A DNA stretch of 64,000 nt from Lewinellaceae bacterium (GTDB taxonomy: Bacteria > Bacteroidota > Bacteroidia > Chitinophagales > Saprospiraceae), in NCBI GenBank assembly GCA_020636375.1, contig JACJXZ010000003.1, forward strand, positions 310,001 through 374,000, read 5' to 3'. The position numbers were made by a program, and so were the translations under genes. Shown one piece after another: positions 1 to 9,117 of the stretch. The notes below the pieces were generated by a model, which saw only the letters and a program-made list of their open reading frames with translations, did no database searches and had not been told where the DNA came from. How positions within the stretch are numbered: position 1 is the first letter of the stretch; every line of letters begins with the position of its first letter.

Positions 1-187
1 CTCCGGGTTGAGCACCTGGCCGGAAATTTTTCGCAACGTATCTGATATTTGCCCGAAAGCTCCTGAGACGAGGAAAATGGGAATCGCCAATGATATTGCT
101 ATAGATCGCAACATATTTCTACGAATTGAATGCTTGCCAAAATCGGAATATCAACATGGCCTGATGAAAAGGCCTTGAGTGGAATTA

Positions 188-349
188 AGAGCGTGTTGGG
201 ACTTTCATGCTGAAGCCGAAAATGAGCAAATTTTGCCTCAGTCAAGGCAAATTTTGCAGTCGAATGCGGGCTATTCGGCGAAAAATTTAACGCCGAATGA
301 GGGAAAATTGGCCATTTGCAGGCCAGCAATGGAATTCCCAACACGCTCT
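188..349. repeat. MITE-like inverted-repeat element
   Basis: Fourteen-base perfect terminal inverted repeats (AGAGCGTGTTGGGA at 188-201, its complement at 336-349) enclose about 134 bases without a convincing gene. Inside is a second perfect stem (ATTCGGCG at 273-280, CGCCGAAT at 291-298, ten-base loop) and a direct repeat of GCAAATTTTGC near 229-257. The remaining DNA of 1-456 holds no gene I can support. The nested arrangement resembles a non-autonomous mobile or palindromic element; copy number elsewhere is unknown. Confidence 0.55.
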
Positions 350-456
350 GAGGGGAAGCATTTGTCTAATTTACAGAATTCCTGGCGATTTTTTTAATTG
401 GCGGCTTCCAAAGAGGCAGGCGATCCCGAAGTTGGTTGTAGTCATGCGAAATAACT

Positions 457-1473
457 TCACCCCTCCATCCCCTTCAGCAACGCCAAATCCAGCCGCCACA
501 ACTCATACGTATCGATAAGATACCAGATTTTCTGGTGGTAGGTTTTGCTGGTCGCGTAGCCCGCCATCTTCAGGCCGGCGGCGCAGGCGGCGTAGTAGGG
601 CACCGTGGTTTGCCCGTGGAAGAACTCCTGAGGGGCGATGCCGGAAGCGCGCTGGAAAATGCGGGCCGCCTCGGTGATGTCGTGGTCCTGGCCAACTGGG
701 AACTCCTGCCAAATCCAGCTGTAGCATCCGGTATGACCGGGGGTACAGGGGCGGGTGAGCAACTGGGTGTGGCGGGCGTAGCTGTCGCTGACGGAGCGGT
801 AGGCTTCGAAGCGGTCGTAGGAATGGTCGTCGTGAAAATTGAAGACGCCGATGGCGGGATCGATGAAGAGGAAGTCCTCGTCGCGCAGTTCGTCGTAGCG
901 TTTGGCGTTCACTTTCTGGCGAGCGTTGCTGCTCAGGCGGGCTTTGATGCCGAAGTGGTTGTTGGTCTTCCTGGCCAGGCGGGACTGGCCGGCGGTCGAT
1001 TCCAGCAGCGCCTGCGCCAGCTTGATGCTGGCCGGCACCTTGTGGCGGTACATTTCTACCAGCGCAGCTTCCTTATTGGCATCGATGTAATCGACAAACT
1101 TCTGAGCGGCGCGCATCTTGCCTTTGGAAAAACCGGCATCTTCCAGCTTTTTCAGGATGGACGCCTTCTCCCAGGTGGACCGCAGGCCGATCCGCTCCGG
1201 GCCTTTCTCTTCCGGCTCGCTGAACATATCCGGCGATGTATCCAACTCATAAAAGCGCTTCAGGGCAGTGGCAGATATGCCCCCTACTGCTTCCAACCCG
1301 GAGCGGTAGGCGTCGCTCAGCTCATAGAGGATGGGCATTTGCCGGCTTACCTCCTCCCATTTGTTCTGATACAGGTACAGCCCGCCCAATACCATGGCCA
1401 GCGCGAACAGGCCGGTAAAAAAGCCCCGCGCCAGTTGCGAGGTGCCTTCGGCGGTGGAGTGGAATTGTACCAT
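457..1473 (-). CDS. Membrane-anchored glucosaminidase (peptidoglycan hydrolase)
   Basis: A 338-residue protein with a short cytoplasmic N-terminus, one membrane segment at about residues 17-36, and a glucosaminidase (FlgJ/LytG-type) domain at about 127-300. The motif ALLEST places the likely catalytic Glu at 158, followed by the family's NNHFGIK signature at 171-177. Such enzymes cleave the N-acetylglucosaminyl bond of peptidoglycan glycan strands, and the anchor puts the domain in the periplasm. The region between anchor and domain (40-120) is a helical linker of no recognised family. The gene faces away from the next gene and is not in an evident operon. The family assignment is strong; the physiological role, remodelling versus cell separation, is inference. 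Confidence 0.88.
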   Translation of the reverse strand: MVQFHSTAEGTSQLARGFFTGLFALAMVLGGLYLYQNKWEEVSRQMPILYELSDAYRSGLEAVGGISATALKRFYELDTSPDMFSEPEEKGPERIGLRSTWEKASILKKLEDAGFSKGKMRAAQKFVDYIDANKEAALVEMYRHKVPASIKLAQALLESTAGQSRLARKTNNHFGIKARLSSNARQKVNAKRYDELRDEDFLFIDPAIGVFNFHDDHSYDRFEAYRSVSDSYARHTQLLTRPCTPGHTGCYSWIWQEFPVGQDHDITEAARIFQRASGIAPQEFFHGQTTVPYYAACAAGLKMAGYATSKTYHQKIWYLIDTYELWRLDLALLKGMEG

Positions 1474-1602
1474 GCGGGTATGGCGGGCGCCTATGGCCCG
1501 GAGAATCCTTTAAAAATATAAACGAAGATAAGAATAAAATACCCGGCGGGACTGGCAAATTAAAAAAAAATACATTCGTTTTCGTTAAGGCCGCCGGTTA
1601 GA

Positions 1603-1634
1603 TTGCAAAATAAAGCTAAAAAGTAGTACATTTA
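1603..1634 (+). promoter_or_regulatory. Candidate promoter for the CHU_C protein gene
   Basis: TTG at 1603-1605, a 21-base spacer, then TACATTTA at 1627-1634 matches the bacteroidete -33/-7 pattern (TTG, TAnnTTTG) except for the last base. It would give a 5' leader of about 170 bases before the start at 1815. The rest of the 1474-1814 gap shows nothing else I can name. Confidence 0.3.
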
Positions 1635-1814
1635 CCCCGCCCTAAGTCATAATCTCCTATTAGCCTGATCTTTTTACTTGGAACCCTATTGAGATATGTC
1701 ATGCATTCACCTGCAAAACGCATATACTCAGGAGCTCCTGGACCCTTCTGTAGTTAATTAATTCAAGACGGCATATTGTTGTTTTACTTGGAAAAAGAGC
1801 CAATTCCCCTTTGT

Positions 1815-4073
1815 ATGAAGAGCGTTTGGTTGCTCCCTCTTTTGTGGCTACCCCTCTGTTGCCTGCCCGCCGGCCTGCCGGGCCAGTCTGTACTGGTGCT
1901 GGAAGAATGCGGCACTTCCTATATCGACCCGCAGGATGACCTGGGCAATACCCAGCCCTCGCAGGATACTTTGTTGTACACGGCCTACTTTGAAGAGGAT
2001 ACTTTTCTGCGGGCCTATCACATTGATATCAATGCTTTCGGCGGGCAACAGGTAGACCGCGCCCGCGTTTTTGCCCTCATGCCGGACGGAAGCCGGAAAC
2101 AACTGGGTGCCCTTTCTTTCGGCAACTGCATCGGCTGCGTGACTGGCTTTGCGCTGGTAGATAATGACTCGCTACTGGTGCAGGGCGTCAGCGATGTCAA
2201 TACAATGAACCTCTGGCTGCAATCGCTGGGCCAGCCGGCCTACGCCCTGCCTTCCAACCTGCAGACTCTGGTTGGCGTGGGGCGGCTGAGCGGCAGGCTG
2301 CCCTTCTGCGCCGAGGGGCTGCAGGCCGAGTTTGTCGTTTTCAGCAACCCCAACAGCACTTCCACCGAGTTTTCTACCCACATCCACTGCCCGGAGATCG
2401 TGCGCCCTTGCGCCATCCGAAAAGAAGTTGACGTGGATTGCCAGAAGGACAGCATCTCCCTGCAGGCCCTGCTACCCCAGGAGTGCTTTTCCGGCCCGGT
2501 CCGGGTAGAATGGCACAACGCCAACGGATGGAGCGCCGGCACCGCAACCGCCCGGCGCCCTCTAACCGGCAACGAAGGCATGTATTACCTCCGCGTAGAA
2601 GACGACTGCTGCCTGTATGTCGACTCCGTGCTGGTCGAAAACCCCGACTTTGCCGATGCCGGCCCCGACCTGTTTGCCTGCGAACGGTCCCGGGTCTCGG
2701 TTCAGGGCGGGGGTGGAATAAGCCATTACTGGGAACGCCCCGACGGCGATACCATCAGCGGCCCCCTGCTCTCCTTTCTCAAAGTACGGGGCGAAGACAG
2801 CGGGCAGTACATCCTTCATGCCTTCAACGAGGAAGGGTGCGAAGACACCGACAGCCTGCTGCTCGACGTTCATATCCCCCCGGCGCCCCAGGTCGCCTTT
2901 GAAGAACCCTGCCTCGGAGATACGCTCCTCCTGGCCCTCGGCAACGACAGCCTCTTCAACCAGATAACCTGGACGGGGCCACAGGGAAATGCCATACCCA
3001 ATGGCATCCTCTACGGCTTTCAAACCGTAGACATCGGCGCTTACACCTTCACCGCCCTCGATTCGGTGGGATGCGAGGCAGAGCAAACCTTTGATGTTCT
3101 CGGCTTCATCCCTGCCGATATTGAATCCATCATTGAGGAAAATTGCGACAGCACCCGCATTTACCTGTTCCCCGAATCCTACCAGTACGTTTGGGAGGGC
3201 GGCCTCCCCGGCAACACCCTGGCCACTGCCGGCGGCGGGAGCTTCCAGGTAACGATTACCGACGACCAGGGCTGCCGGGTTACGCAGCTGTACGACCTCC
3301 CCCCGCCCGACGGGCCGGATGTAGCGATAGAGGTAGAACAACCGCTTTGCCCCAACGATTTTGGCGCCATCCGGTTTACGCCCGCCAACCCCGATCAACC
3401 GCTCATCTATTCTATAGACGGCGGGGAGACGTACGCCCTGTCCCCAAGGTTCACCCGATTGCCACCGGGCTTGTATCCCCTGGCTATTCAGGACGGCCTG
3501 GGCTGCATCCGCGAACAAAACGTCGTGCTTGCCGCTCCGGATACCCTGGCGGTAGAGCTGGACACCGACTACCTGGAAGTGCGGCCCAATACGCCGGTGA
3601 GCTTGTCAACCCGGATACTCGGCAACGTGCAGCGCTACCAGTGGCTGCCCCGGGAGATCGACACCGAAGGCCCTGTTACCAACTTCCTGGCCCGCCGGGA
3701 TATGGACGTGCGCATCATCGTCGAAGACGAGCGGGGCTGCAAAGCCTCCGACGGCTTTCAGCTGACGATCGTGCTGGGCGACATCTACGTGCCCAACGCC
3801 TTTTCCCCGAACGGCGACGGCCGCAACGACCGGTTCACCTTTTACAGCGACAACGGCTCCGGCGAGATGATCGAGCGGCTCCGGGTTTATGACCGCTGGG
3901 GGGCGTTGATCTATGAAGACGAAGAACTCTTCCTCAACGACGAGACTACCGGATGGGATGGTTTTTTTGACGAAAAACCGATGAACCCCGGCGTGTACGC
4001 CTATCACGGGATCGTGCGTTTCGGGAACGGCGTGAAAAAATCATTCAAAGGCGATGTATCGCTGATCCGATAA
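1815..4073 (+). CDS. Secreted multidomain protein with T9SS type B (CHU_C) sorting domain
   Basis: Starting at the second in-frame ATG (1815) gives about 752 residues beginning with a classical signal peptide (Lys, then a Leu/Pro-rich core ending near GLPGQS). The earlier ATG at 1776 would put 13 charged residues ahead of it and is less likely. The middle is a string of cysteine-containing beta-sandwich-like segments (repeated VDSVLVENP, EDTDSLLLDV and YPLAIQDGLGC motifs) typical of large bacteroidete surface proteins. The last 95 or so residues are a gliding-motility-associated CHU_C domain (VPNAFSPNGDGRNDRF, then YDRWG and GVYAYHGIV), which directs export through the type IX system and cell-surface attachment. 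No enzymatic domain is recognisable, so adhesion or a structural surface role is only a guess. Confidence 0.88.
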   Translation: MKSVWLLPLLWLPLCCLPAGLPGQSVLVLEECGTSYIDPQDDLGNTQPSQDTLLYTAYFEEDTFLRAYHIDINAFGGQQVDRARVFALMPDGSRKQLGALSFGNCIGCVTGFALVDNDSLLVQGVSDVNTMNLWLQSLGQPAYALPSNLQTLVGVGRLSGRLPFCAEGLQAEFVVFSNPNSTSTEFSTHIHCPEIVRPCAIRKEVDVDCQKDSISLQALLPQECFSGPVRVEWHNANGWSAGTATARRPLTGNEGMYYLRVEDDCCLYVDSVLVENPDFADAGPDLFACERSRVSVQGGGGISHYWERPDGDTISGPLLSFLKVRGEDSGQYILHAFNEEGCEDTDSLLLDVHIPPAPQVAFEEPCLGDTLLLALGNDSLFNQITWTGPQGNAIPNGILYGFQTVDIGAYTFTALDSVGCEAEQTFDVLGFIPADIESIIEENCDSTRIYLFPESYQYVWEGGLPGNTLATAGGGSFQVTITDDQGCRVTQLYDLPPPDGPDVAIEVEQPLCPNDFGAIRFTPANPDQPLIYSIDGGETYALSPRFTRLPPGLYPLAIQDGLGCIREQNVVLAAPDTLAVELDTDYLEVRPNTPVSLSTRILGNVQRYQWLPREIDTEGPVTNFLARRDMDVRIIVEDERGCKASDGFQLTIVLGDIYVPNAFSPNGDGRNDRFTFYSDNGSGEMIERLRVYDRWGALIYEDEELFLNDETTGWDGFFDEKPMNPGVYAYHGIVRFGNGVKKSFKGDVSLIR

Positions 4074-4079
4074 ATTGAC

Positions 4080-4112
4080 AAGATGTACAGGATTTTCAGG
4101 ATTTACAGGACA
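4080..4112 (+). repeat. Degenerate 'acaggatt' intergenic repeat
   Basis: Directly after the preceding stop codon, the segment around 4080-4112 iterates ACAGGATTT and CAGGATTTACAGG-like words. Translated, it yields the apparent leader MYRIFRIYR of the next reading frame. This is low-complexity spacer DNA, not coding sequence. Confidence 0.5.
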
Positions 4113-4154
4113 ACGGCATTTCCTTGCGGAAATTTTCATTATAAAGCCCTAAGC

Positions 4155-5132
4155 ATGACGAGAACAATACTCCTGGCTGCCATACTGGCTCTTCTGTCCC
4201 CTGCCATCTTCGCTCAGGCCTTTGAAGTGGGCTTCGAGACGGTGACAGGCCCTGCGCGCACTACCTTCAGGGGCAGCCTGGCGGAAATCGCCGGTTTCTC
4301 GGAGGTAGAGATCAGCGAAGGCATCGTCGACTCCGCCCTGGCCAACGCCGGCATCGACGCACCCCGCTGGCTGAAGGAGCTGTTCCCCGGCATACGGATC
4401 GAAGTGACGGGCGAACTCCAGAAAAAGCTGACGCGCAACGTGAACGGCGCCCGCTTTTTCGCACGTTTTCATTTCCTGGGTGCCAGCTTCACCGTTTCCG
4501 ATCCCCGCCTTACCGAGAAGCCGGAGGCCCGGAAACTGAAGAACCAGGTCAAGTCCGTCCGCCTCGCCCTGGCCGGCAAAGCAGAAGAGCTGGCGGAACA
4601 CCTGGCCCTGCTGGCCCTGGACGACGCCACCAAGGTAGAGCCTTTTTTCTCCAAGCGCTACGACGTAGAAGCCTACCTCCACCTCAAAAAGCTCTTCCTG
4701 CCCAACCGGGTGCTGCTGGAGTGGGGCAAAAACCGCAATGCTTATCTGGACGTTGAAGTAACTCCCGGCATCCGCTTTACCGCCGACCCTTCCCCGGTCG
4801 TCGACCTGGGCAGCGTGCTGCTGATCAGCGAAAAGCTGGACAGCCTGATGGAGGGCGGCATCCTGCGGCCGGTAGAAAATACGACGGATCAGATCGCAGA
4901 GGCCATACAAAACGTGGTATTCGGAAAATTTAAAGACCCCCGCACGGTGCCTGCTATGGGCGGATTTGTGCGTGCGGAGTTGCTGGCTAATTTTGGCTCG
5001 GGGTTTTCGGGCCTGCTGGGTACCGACCTCAGCTTCAGCCGACATACCTCCATCAACGGCACCCAGCCCATGTATTCTACTTTTTTCTTTGCCGGCCTGC
5101 GGTGGGGGCTGGGGGTTGGGAAACGAAAATAG
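4155..5132 (+). CDS. Exported protein of unknown function
   Basis: Choosing the ATG at 4155 gives about 325 residues starting with a clear signal peptide (MTRTILLAAILALLSPAIFAQ). The 24 codons upstream are repeat-derived. The body is mixed alpha/beta, with a helical stretch rich in Lys/Leu (about residues 110-150) and a glycine/aromatic-rich C-terminus ending in FFFAGLRWGLGVGKRK, which resembles a final outer-membrane barrel strand. I do not recognise a family. The next gene (5246) also encodes an exported protein and follows in the same direction after 113 bases, so the two may work together. An envelope location is supported by the signal peptide; the function is unknown. Confidence 0.7.
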   Translation: MTRTILLAAILALLSPAIFAQAFEVGFETVTGPARTTFRGSLAEIAGFSEVEISEGIVDSALANAGIDAPRWLKELFPGIRIEVTGELQKKLTRNVNGARFFARFHFLGASFTVSDPRLTEKPEARKLKNQVKSVRLALAGKAEELAEHLALLALDDATKVEPFFSKRYDVEAYLHLKKLFLPNRVLLEWGKNRNAYLDVEVTPGIRFTADPSPVVDLGSVLLISEKLDSLMEGGILRPVENTTDQIAEAIQNVVFGKFKDPRTVPAMGGFVRAELLANFGSGFSGLLGTDLSFSRHTSINGTQPMYSTFFFAGLRWGLGVGKRK

Positions 5133-5245
5133 ATCATTCAGACAAACCCGTGCCCCGGCACGGCTATGACAAAACTCATTTTCTTTAAACAGGCCGGCGG
5201 CTCTCGTGCCGGATTTCAAATTAATAGTGACTAAAAGAAGGGATT

Positions 5246-6193
5246 ATGAACGGAAAAATTTACGCCTTGCTGCTTTTTACAGCCTTGTTTTTTACCCAAA
5301 AGGGGATTGGCCAAACCGCAGAAGATTACAGAAAAAAAGGGGGCGTCAGCTATCTGGTCACTCTGGATGACGCCCGCCTCGACATCGGGCTGAAGACCGT
5401 ATCGATTTTCGCCCTGGACGACAAAGCGCCGCTCGCCGCCAACCCCCACTACCAGGCCATGTGGAACCTCATCAGGTTGGGTGCCTCCCTGGAATCCCTC
5501 CTGCAGGGCGTGGACGAGCCAATTAACGACCTGAACATGGACCGGCGGTTCGGGCAAAACGGCTACAATAAAACAGTGCTTGCCTTTTTTATCAGCTATG
5601 GTTTCGGCGAATCCTCCGACGTGGAAATGCAGCGGCAGTTCTTCGAACTGGCCGTCAGCCCCGGATATTTCAAACAAGGGCGGGGCGGCATGAACCTTCA
5701 CCTCGACTACCGCCTGAATGTAGCCAACACCCGCTACGGGGCCGGGGCCAACAGCATCGCCCGCGCCTTCGATTATGAAATTTTCCTCGGTGCCCGGGCG
5801 GGTTTCGACTGGAGCTTCCGGCGATCGGAAGGCGAGGCCGGCTTTTTCGCCCACCTCAGTTCGGAGATCAAACGCATCGCCGAGGAAAACGAATTTACCG
5901 TCGCCCAACTGCTCATGCTGGAAAGGCTGGCGGAAGACAGCAAGGTACTGCTGCCCGACGATGTAGGCGGGCGGACTTTTCACGTCGGCCCTATCGGCGG
6001 CGCCCGCCTCTCCCGGCGGATTTTCTCCCACGGGCAGGTTTTCCTCAGCGCCCAGGGTTTCTACGACGTCATGGACCTCGTCAATACCACCAAGGATGTG
6101 GAGAATGTGCGCAGCCAGCACCACGTTTCCATCAGCCTGGGCATCAGCCTGGCCGTTGGGGGCGAAGGGCGGGGGATGGTGAGCTTTTATTGA
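5246..6193 (+). CDS. Exported protein of unknown function
   Basis: A 315-residue protein with an N-terminal signal peptide (MNGKIYALLLFTALFFTQKG, cleavage expected after GIGQ). The mature part contains alternating hydrophobic strands and ends with VSISLGISLAVGGEGRGMVSFY, the kind of aromatic-terminated strand seen in outer-membrane barrels. No enzymatic motif is visible. It lies downstream of, and co-directional with, another exported protein of unknown function. A hairpin with arms at 6238-6247 and 6255-6264 follows and may end transcription. Confidence 0.68.
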   Translation: MNGKIYALLLFTALFFTQKGIGQTAEDYRKKGGVSYLVTLDDARLDIGLKTVSIFALDDKAPLAANPHYQAMWNLIRLGASLESLLQGVDEPINDLNMDRRFGQNGYNKTVLAFFISYGFGESSDVEMQRQFFELAVSPGYFKQGRGGMNLHLDYRLNVANTRYGAGANSIARAFDYEIFLGARAGFDWSFRRSEGEAGFFAHLSSEIKRIAEENEFTVAQLLMLERLAEDSKVLLPDDVGGRTFHVGPIGGARLSRRIFSHGQVFLSAQGFYDVMDLVNTTKDVENVRSQHHVSISLGISLAVGGEGRGMVSFY

Positions 6194-6237
6194 GAATCAC
6201 CTGTCCTGCAGAACCGTATGGTATCATCAAGACACGT

Positions 6238-6264
6238 TGCTTGTTAAGGAAAATTTAACAAGCA
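6238..6264. terminator. Hairpin after the two exported-protein genes
   Basis: Perfect ten-base arms (TGCTTGTTAA at 6238-6247, TTAACAAGCA at 6255-6264) with a seven-base loop. There is no strong T-run, so termination is plausible but not certain. Confidence 0.4.
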
Positions 6265-6351
6265 CTGCTTTTGCCATAGTTCCCGGAAGAAATGATAACT
6301 TTCATGCCGGATTTTGGGTTTAAGCTCAAGTTCGTTCCCGGCCGTAATCCG

Positions 6352-6377
6352 GCGAATAGCGAATAGCGAATAGCGAA
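6352..6377. repeat. Heptamer tandem repeat (GCGAATA)
   Basis: Three and two-thirds head-to-tail copies of GCGAATA in the gap before the DUF2911 gene. One of several short-period repeats in gaps of this window. Confidence 0.75.
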
Positions 6378-6454
6378 CTCCGAGTCCCAAACACCGCCAC
6401 ATCAGATCCTCTGTACAGCAACAACACCCGATTATTCCACCAAATACCTTCCAT

Positions 6455-7525
6455 ATGATGAGGATCATTATTTTCTTATTCGCCCTGGCCCTTGCCGGCC
6501 ATACCGCACAAGCCCAGTTCGTCACCACGCCCCCTGCCAGCAAGAAAGCTATGGTGGCGGAGTGGATCGGCCTGACCAAAGTAAAGATCGAATACCACCG
6601 CCCCGGCGTCAAGGGCCGGGAAGGCGAGGTCTACGGAGAGAATGCCGTGGTGCCGTACGGCGCTTCCATGCCCTGGCGGGCGGGCGCCGACGAGAATACC
6701 ACCATGTATTTCGAACACGACGTAACGATCAACGGCCAGCCACTGGCTGCCGGCAAGTACGGATTCCACATCCTGCCCACCGCCGGAGAATGGACGCTGA
6801 TTTTTTCTAAAAACAACTGGTCGTGGGGTAGTTATAACTACGACCAGTCGGAAGACGCCCTGCGGGTCAAAGCAAAGCCCGCCGATTTGCCGGAATCGGT
6901 AGAATGGCTGGAGTACCGTTTCGTCAACCAGACGGACAATTCGGCCGACATCGAGCTGCGCTGGGAAAAGAAAAAGGTGCAGTTTACCGTCGCCACCGAC
7001 GTGTACGCCGTCACCAGGGCCAGCATGGAAGCAGAACTGGATGGGATGCTGGGCTTCACCTGGCAGGGCTGGAATTCCGCCGCCAATTACCTGCTGACGG
7101 CGGACAAAGACATGGAAACCGCCCTGGCCTGGGCCGACAATGCCGTCAACAACACGAAAAACTTCTCTACCCTGTCCACCAAAGCGCAAATCCTGGAAAA
7201 GCTGAACCGCACCGCCGACGCCAAAACGGCTATGGAAGAGGCTGTCCCGCTGGCAACTATGACGGAGCTGCACTTCTACGCCCGCTCGCTCATCCAGCAG
7301 GAAAAACCGGAAGAGGCCATGAAAATCTTCAGGATGAACCGGGAGAAAAACCCCAATGACAATTTCACCACTCTGGTGGGCCTGGCCAGGGGCAACATGG
7401 CCCTGGGCAACTATAAGGACGCGGCGAATTACTTCCGCAAAGCAGCGCCCAACGCCCCGCAGGACCAGCAGGAGATTTACGAAGGATTGGCGAAGCAGTG
7501 TGAGGAGAAGATGACGAAGGGATGA
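6455..7525 (+). CDS. Exported DUF2911 protein with TPR-like C-terminal half
   Basis: A 356-residue protein. Residues 1-21 form a signal peptide (MMRIIIFLFALALAGHTAQAQ). Residues about 30-165 match the bacteroidete DUF2911 family (IEYHRPGVKGREG, WRAGADENTTMYFEHDV and YGFHILPTAGEWTLIFSKNN). Residues about 225-350 are helical and read as tetratricopeptide repeats (AKTAMEEAVPLA, EEAMKIFRMNREKNPND, YKDAANYFRKAAPNAP). DUF2911 has no established biochemical activity; TPR segments usually mediate protein contacts, so a periplasmic scaffold or binding role is inference. The gene stands alone, with a hairpin (7581-7625) between it and the convergent helicase gene. Confidence 0.85.
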   Translation: MMRIIIFLFALALAGHTAQAQFVTTPPASKKAMVAEWIGLTKVKIEYHRPGVKGREGEVYGENAVVPYGASMPWRAGADENTTMYFEHDVTINGQPLAAGKYGFHILPTAGEWTLIFSKNNWSWGSYNYDQSEDALRVKAKPADLPESVEWLEYRFVNQTDNSADIELRWEKKKVQFTVATDVYAVTRASMEAELDGMLGFTWQGWNSAANYLLTADKDMETALAWADNAVNNTKNFSTLSTKAQILEKLNRTADAKTAMEEAVPLATMTELHFYARSLIQQEKPEEAMKIFRMNREKNPNDNFTTLVGLARGNMALGNYKDAANYFRKAAPNAPQDQQEIYEGLAKQCEEKMTKG

Positions 7526-7580
7526 TGCGCCCGGAGCAAAGCTCCAGGACAGTTATTTTCTCGTTGGGAACAGGAGGCGG

Positions 7581-7625
7581 GTTATTGGTTATTGCTGTTG
7601 CTGGCGGTTTGCAATAACCAATAAC
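7581..7625. terminator. Strong hairpin between convergent genes
   Basis: Perfect 15-base arms (GTTATTGGTTATTGC at 7581-7595 and complement at 7611-7625) with a 15-base loop. The arms are built from a repeating TTATTGG/CCAATAA heptamer. Its position between the converging DUF2911 and helicase genes suits a bidirectional terminator, although T-runs are weak. Confidence 0.5.
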
Positions 7626-7687
7626 CAATAACTTCAACTGGACTGCGGGAAGCTTTAATAACTGCTCCGGAACTCACCCCCGGCACA

Positions 7688-8974
7688 TTAATCCTTCTTC
7701 GGCCCGCGGTTGCCGCCTCTTTTTCCGCCCCTCCTTTTGCCCCGGCCGCCGCGGCTATCCCCCTGGGGTTTGCCGTCGCCTTTACTGCCGCCCCGGCGGC
7801 CCCGGCTGCCGCCGCCACGGCCGGAAGCGCTGGGTTTAGCTTCTTCCAGCCCATCAGGCAGGGGCAGGCGCTGTACTTTACGCTCAATCAGGTCTTCGAT
7901 CCGTTTGAAACGCCCGCGGTCCTTGCGGTTGATGAAGGTGAAGGCCATGCCGGCAGCGTCGGCGCGGGCGGTCCGGCCAATGCGGTGGACGTAGTCTTCG
8001 GCGTCGCCCGGCACGTCGAAGTTAATGACGGCGTCGATGCCTTTGATGTCGATGCCCCGGGAGAGGACGTCGGTGGCCACGATAATGGGTTTGGCGCCGC
8101 TCTTGAATGCCTGGAGCTGGGATTCCCGCTCATCCTGGGTGAGGTCGGAGTGGATGGCGCCCACGTCCATGCCCCGTTTGTTGAGGCTGACGGCCAGTTC
8201 CCGCACTTTCTTTTTGGTGCCAGCAAAGATCAGGACGCGTTCCAGGCGTTTGTTGGTCTCCAGGATTTTTTCCGTCAGCGGTATCTTGCCGTAGTCCTCC
8301 ACATCATAAGCCAGTTGGAGGATTTTCTCCGCCGGCTTGGATATGGCGATGTTGATCTCCACCGGGCTGCGCAGCATCTGCTTGGCGAATTTGCGGATTT
8401 GTTCCGGCATGGTGGCGGAGAAGAGCAGGGTCTGCCTTTCCCTTGGCAGTTTGTTCACGATATCCATGATGTCGGGAGCAAAGCCCATGTCCAGCATGCG
8501 GTCGGCCTCATCGAGGATGAGGTGGCGGACGGTGTCCAGCTTGGCGTAGCCCAGGTCGAGATGAGACTTGAAGCGGCCGGGGGTGCAGACGATAATGGAC
8601 GCTCCCCGCTTGAGGGCGCGTTTTTCCTGCTCCATGGCCTGGCCGTCGCGCCCGCCGTAAATGGCGATCGAACTTACCGGCGTGAAGTAGGAGAGGGCTT
8701 CCAGCTGCTGATCCACCTGCATGGCCAACTCCCGGGTCGGCTCGATGATGATCGTATCAATGCCTTCTTCGTTGGGGTCTTTTGTAAGCCTGTTCAGCAC
8801 AGGGAGGAGGAAAGCTGCCGTTTTGCCGGTTCCGGTTTGCGCGCAGGCCAGCACGTCGCGTTCTTCCATGATGGGCGGGATAGCCTGTTCCTGCACGGGC
8901 GTAGCGGTTTCAAAACCCATCGCTTCCAGCCCCTCGATTAATTCCGGTTCAAAACCAAAGTCAGAGAATTTCAA
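7688..8974 (-). CDS. DEAD-box ATP-dependent RNA helicase (RhlE-like)
   Basis: A 428-residue superfamily 2 helicase with all core motifs in order: Q-motif (ATPVQEQAIP), motif I AQTGTGKT, Ia PTRELAMQ, II DEAD, III SAT, V ATDVLSRGID and VI HRIGRTARA. The core ends near residue 375. It is followed by a low-complexity basic tail (about 385-428) rich in Gly, Arg and Lys, typical of RNA-binding extensions in cold-shock and ribosome-assembly helicases. It unwinds or remodels RNA in the cytoplasm, likely in ribosome biogenesis or mRNA turnover. The paralogue (rhlE, deaD or csdA) cannot be settled by eye. It is monocistronic as far as the sequence shows. Confidence 0.95.
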   Translation of the reverse strand: MKFSDFGFEPELIEGLEAMGFETATPVQEQAIPPIMEERDVLACAQTGTGKTAAFLLPVLNRLTKDPNEEGIDTIIIEPTRELAMQVDQQLEALSYFTPVSSIAIYGGRDGQAMEQEKRALKRGASIIVCTPGRFKSHLDLGYAKLDTVRHLILDEADRMLDMGFAPDIMDIVNKLPRERQTLLFSATMPEQIRKFAKQMLRSPVEINIAISKPAEKILQLAYDVEDYGKIPLTEKILETNKRLERVLIFAGTKKKVRELAVSLNKRGMDVGAIHSDLTQDERESQLQAFKSGAKPIIVATDVLSRGIDIKGIDAVINFDVPGDAEDYVHRIGRTARADAAGMAFTFINRKDRGRFKRIEDLIERKVQRLPLPDGLEEAKPSASGRGGGSRGRRGGSKGDGKPQGDSRGGRGKRRGGKRGGNRGPKKD

Positions 8975-9080
8975 AGTATTTGCGTTTCTTTTATTTTATC
9001 ACTATTCAAATCCGCCGCAAATATCCGGAAAAAAACTTGGCAATCAATGGGTTGATGGATTTTGGATAGATAAAAAAAAC

Positions 9081-9115
9081 GAAACGAGGGCTCAGACGCG
9101 CCCTCGTTTCATTTT
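9081..9115 (-). terminator. Rho-independent terminator of the reductase gene
   Basis: Ten-base perfect stem (GAAACGAGGG at 9081-9090, CCCTCGTTTC at 9101-9110) flanked on both sides by A and T runs, so it can act in either direction. It lies within ten bases of the stop of the minus-strand reductase gene. Confidence 0.85.
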
Positions 9116-9117
9116 TT

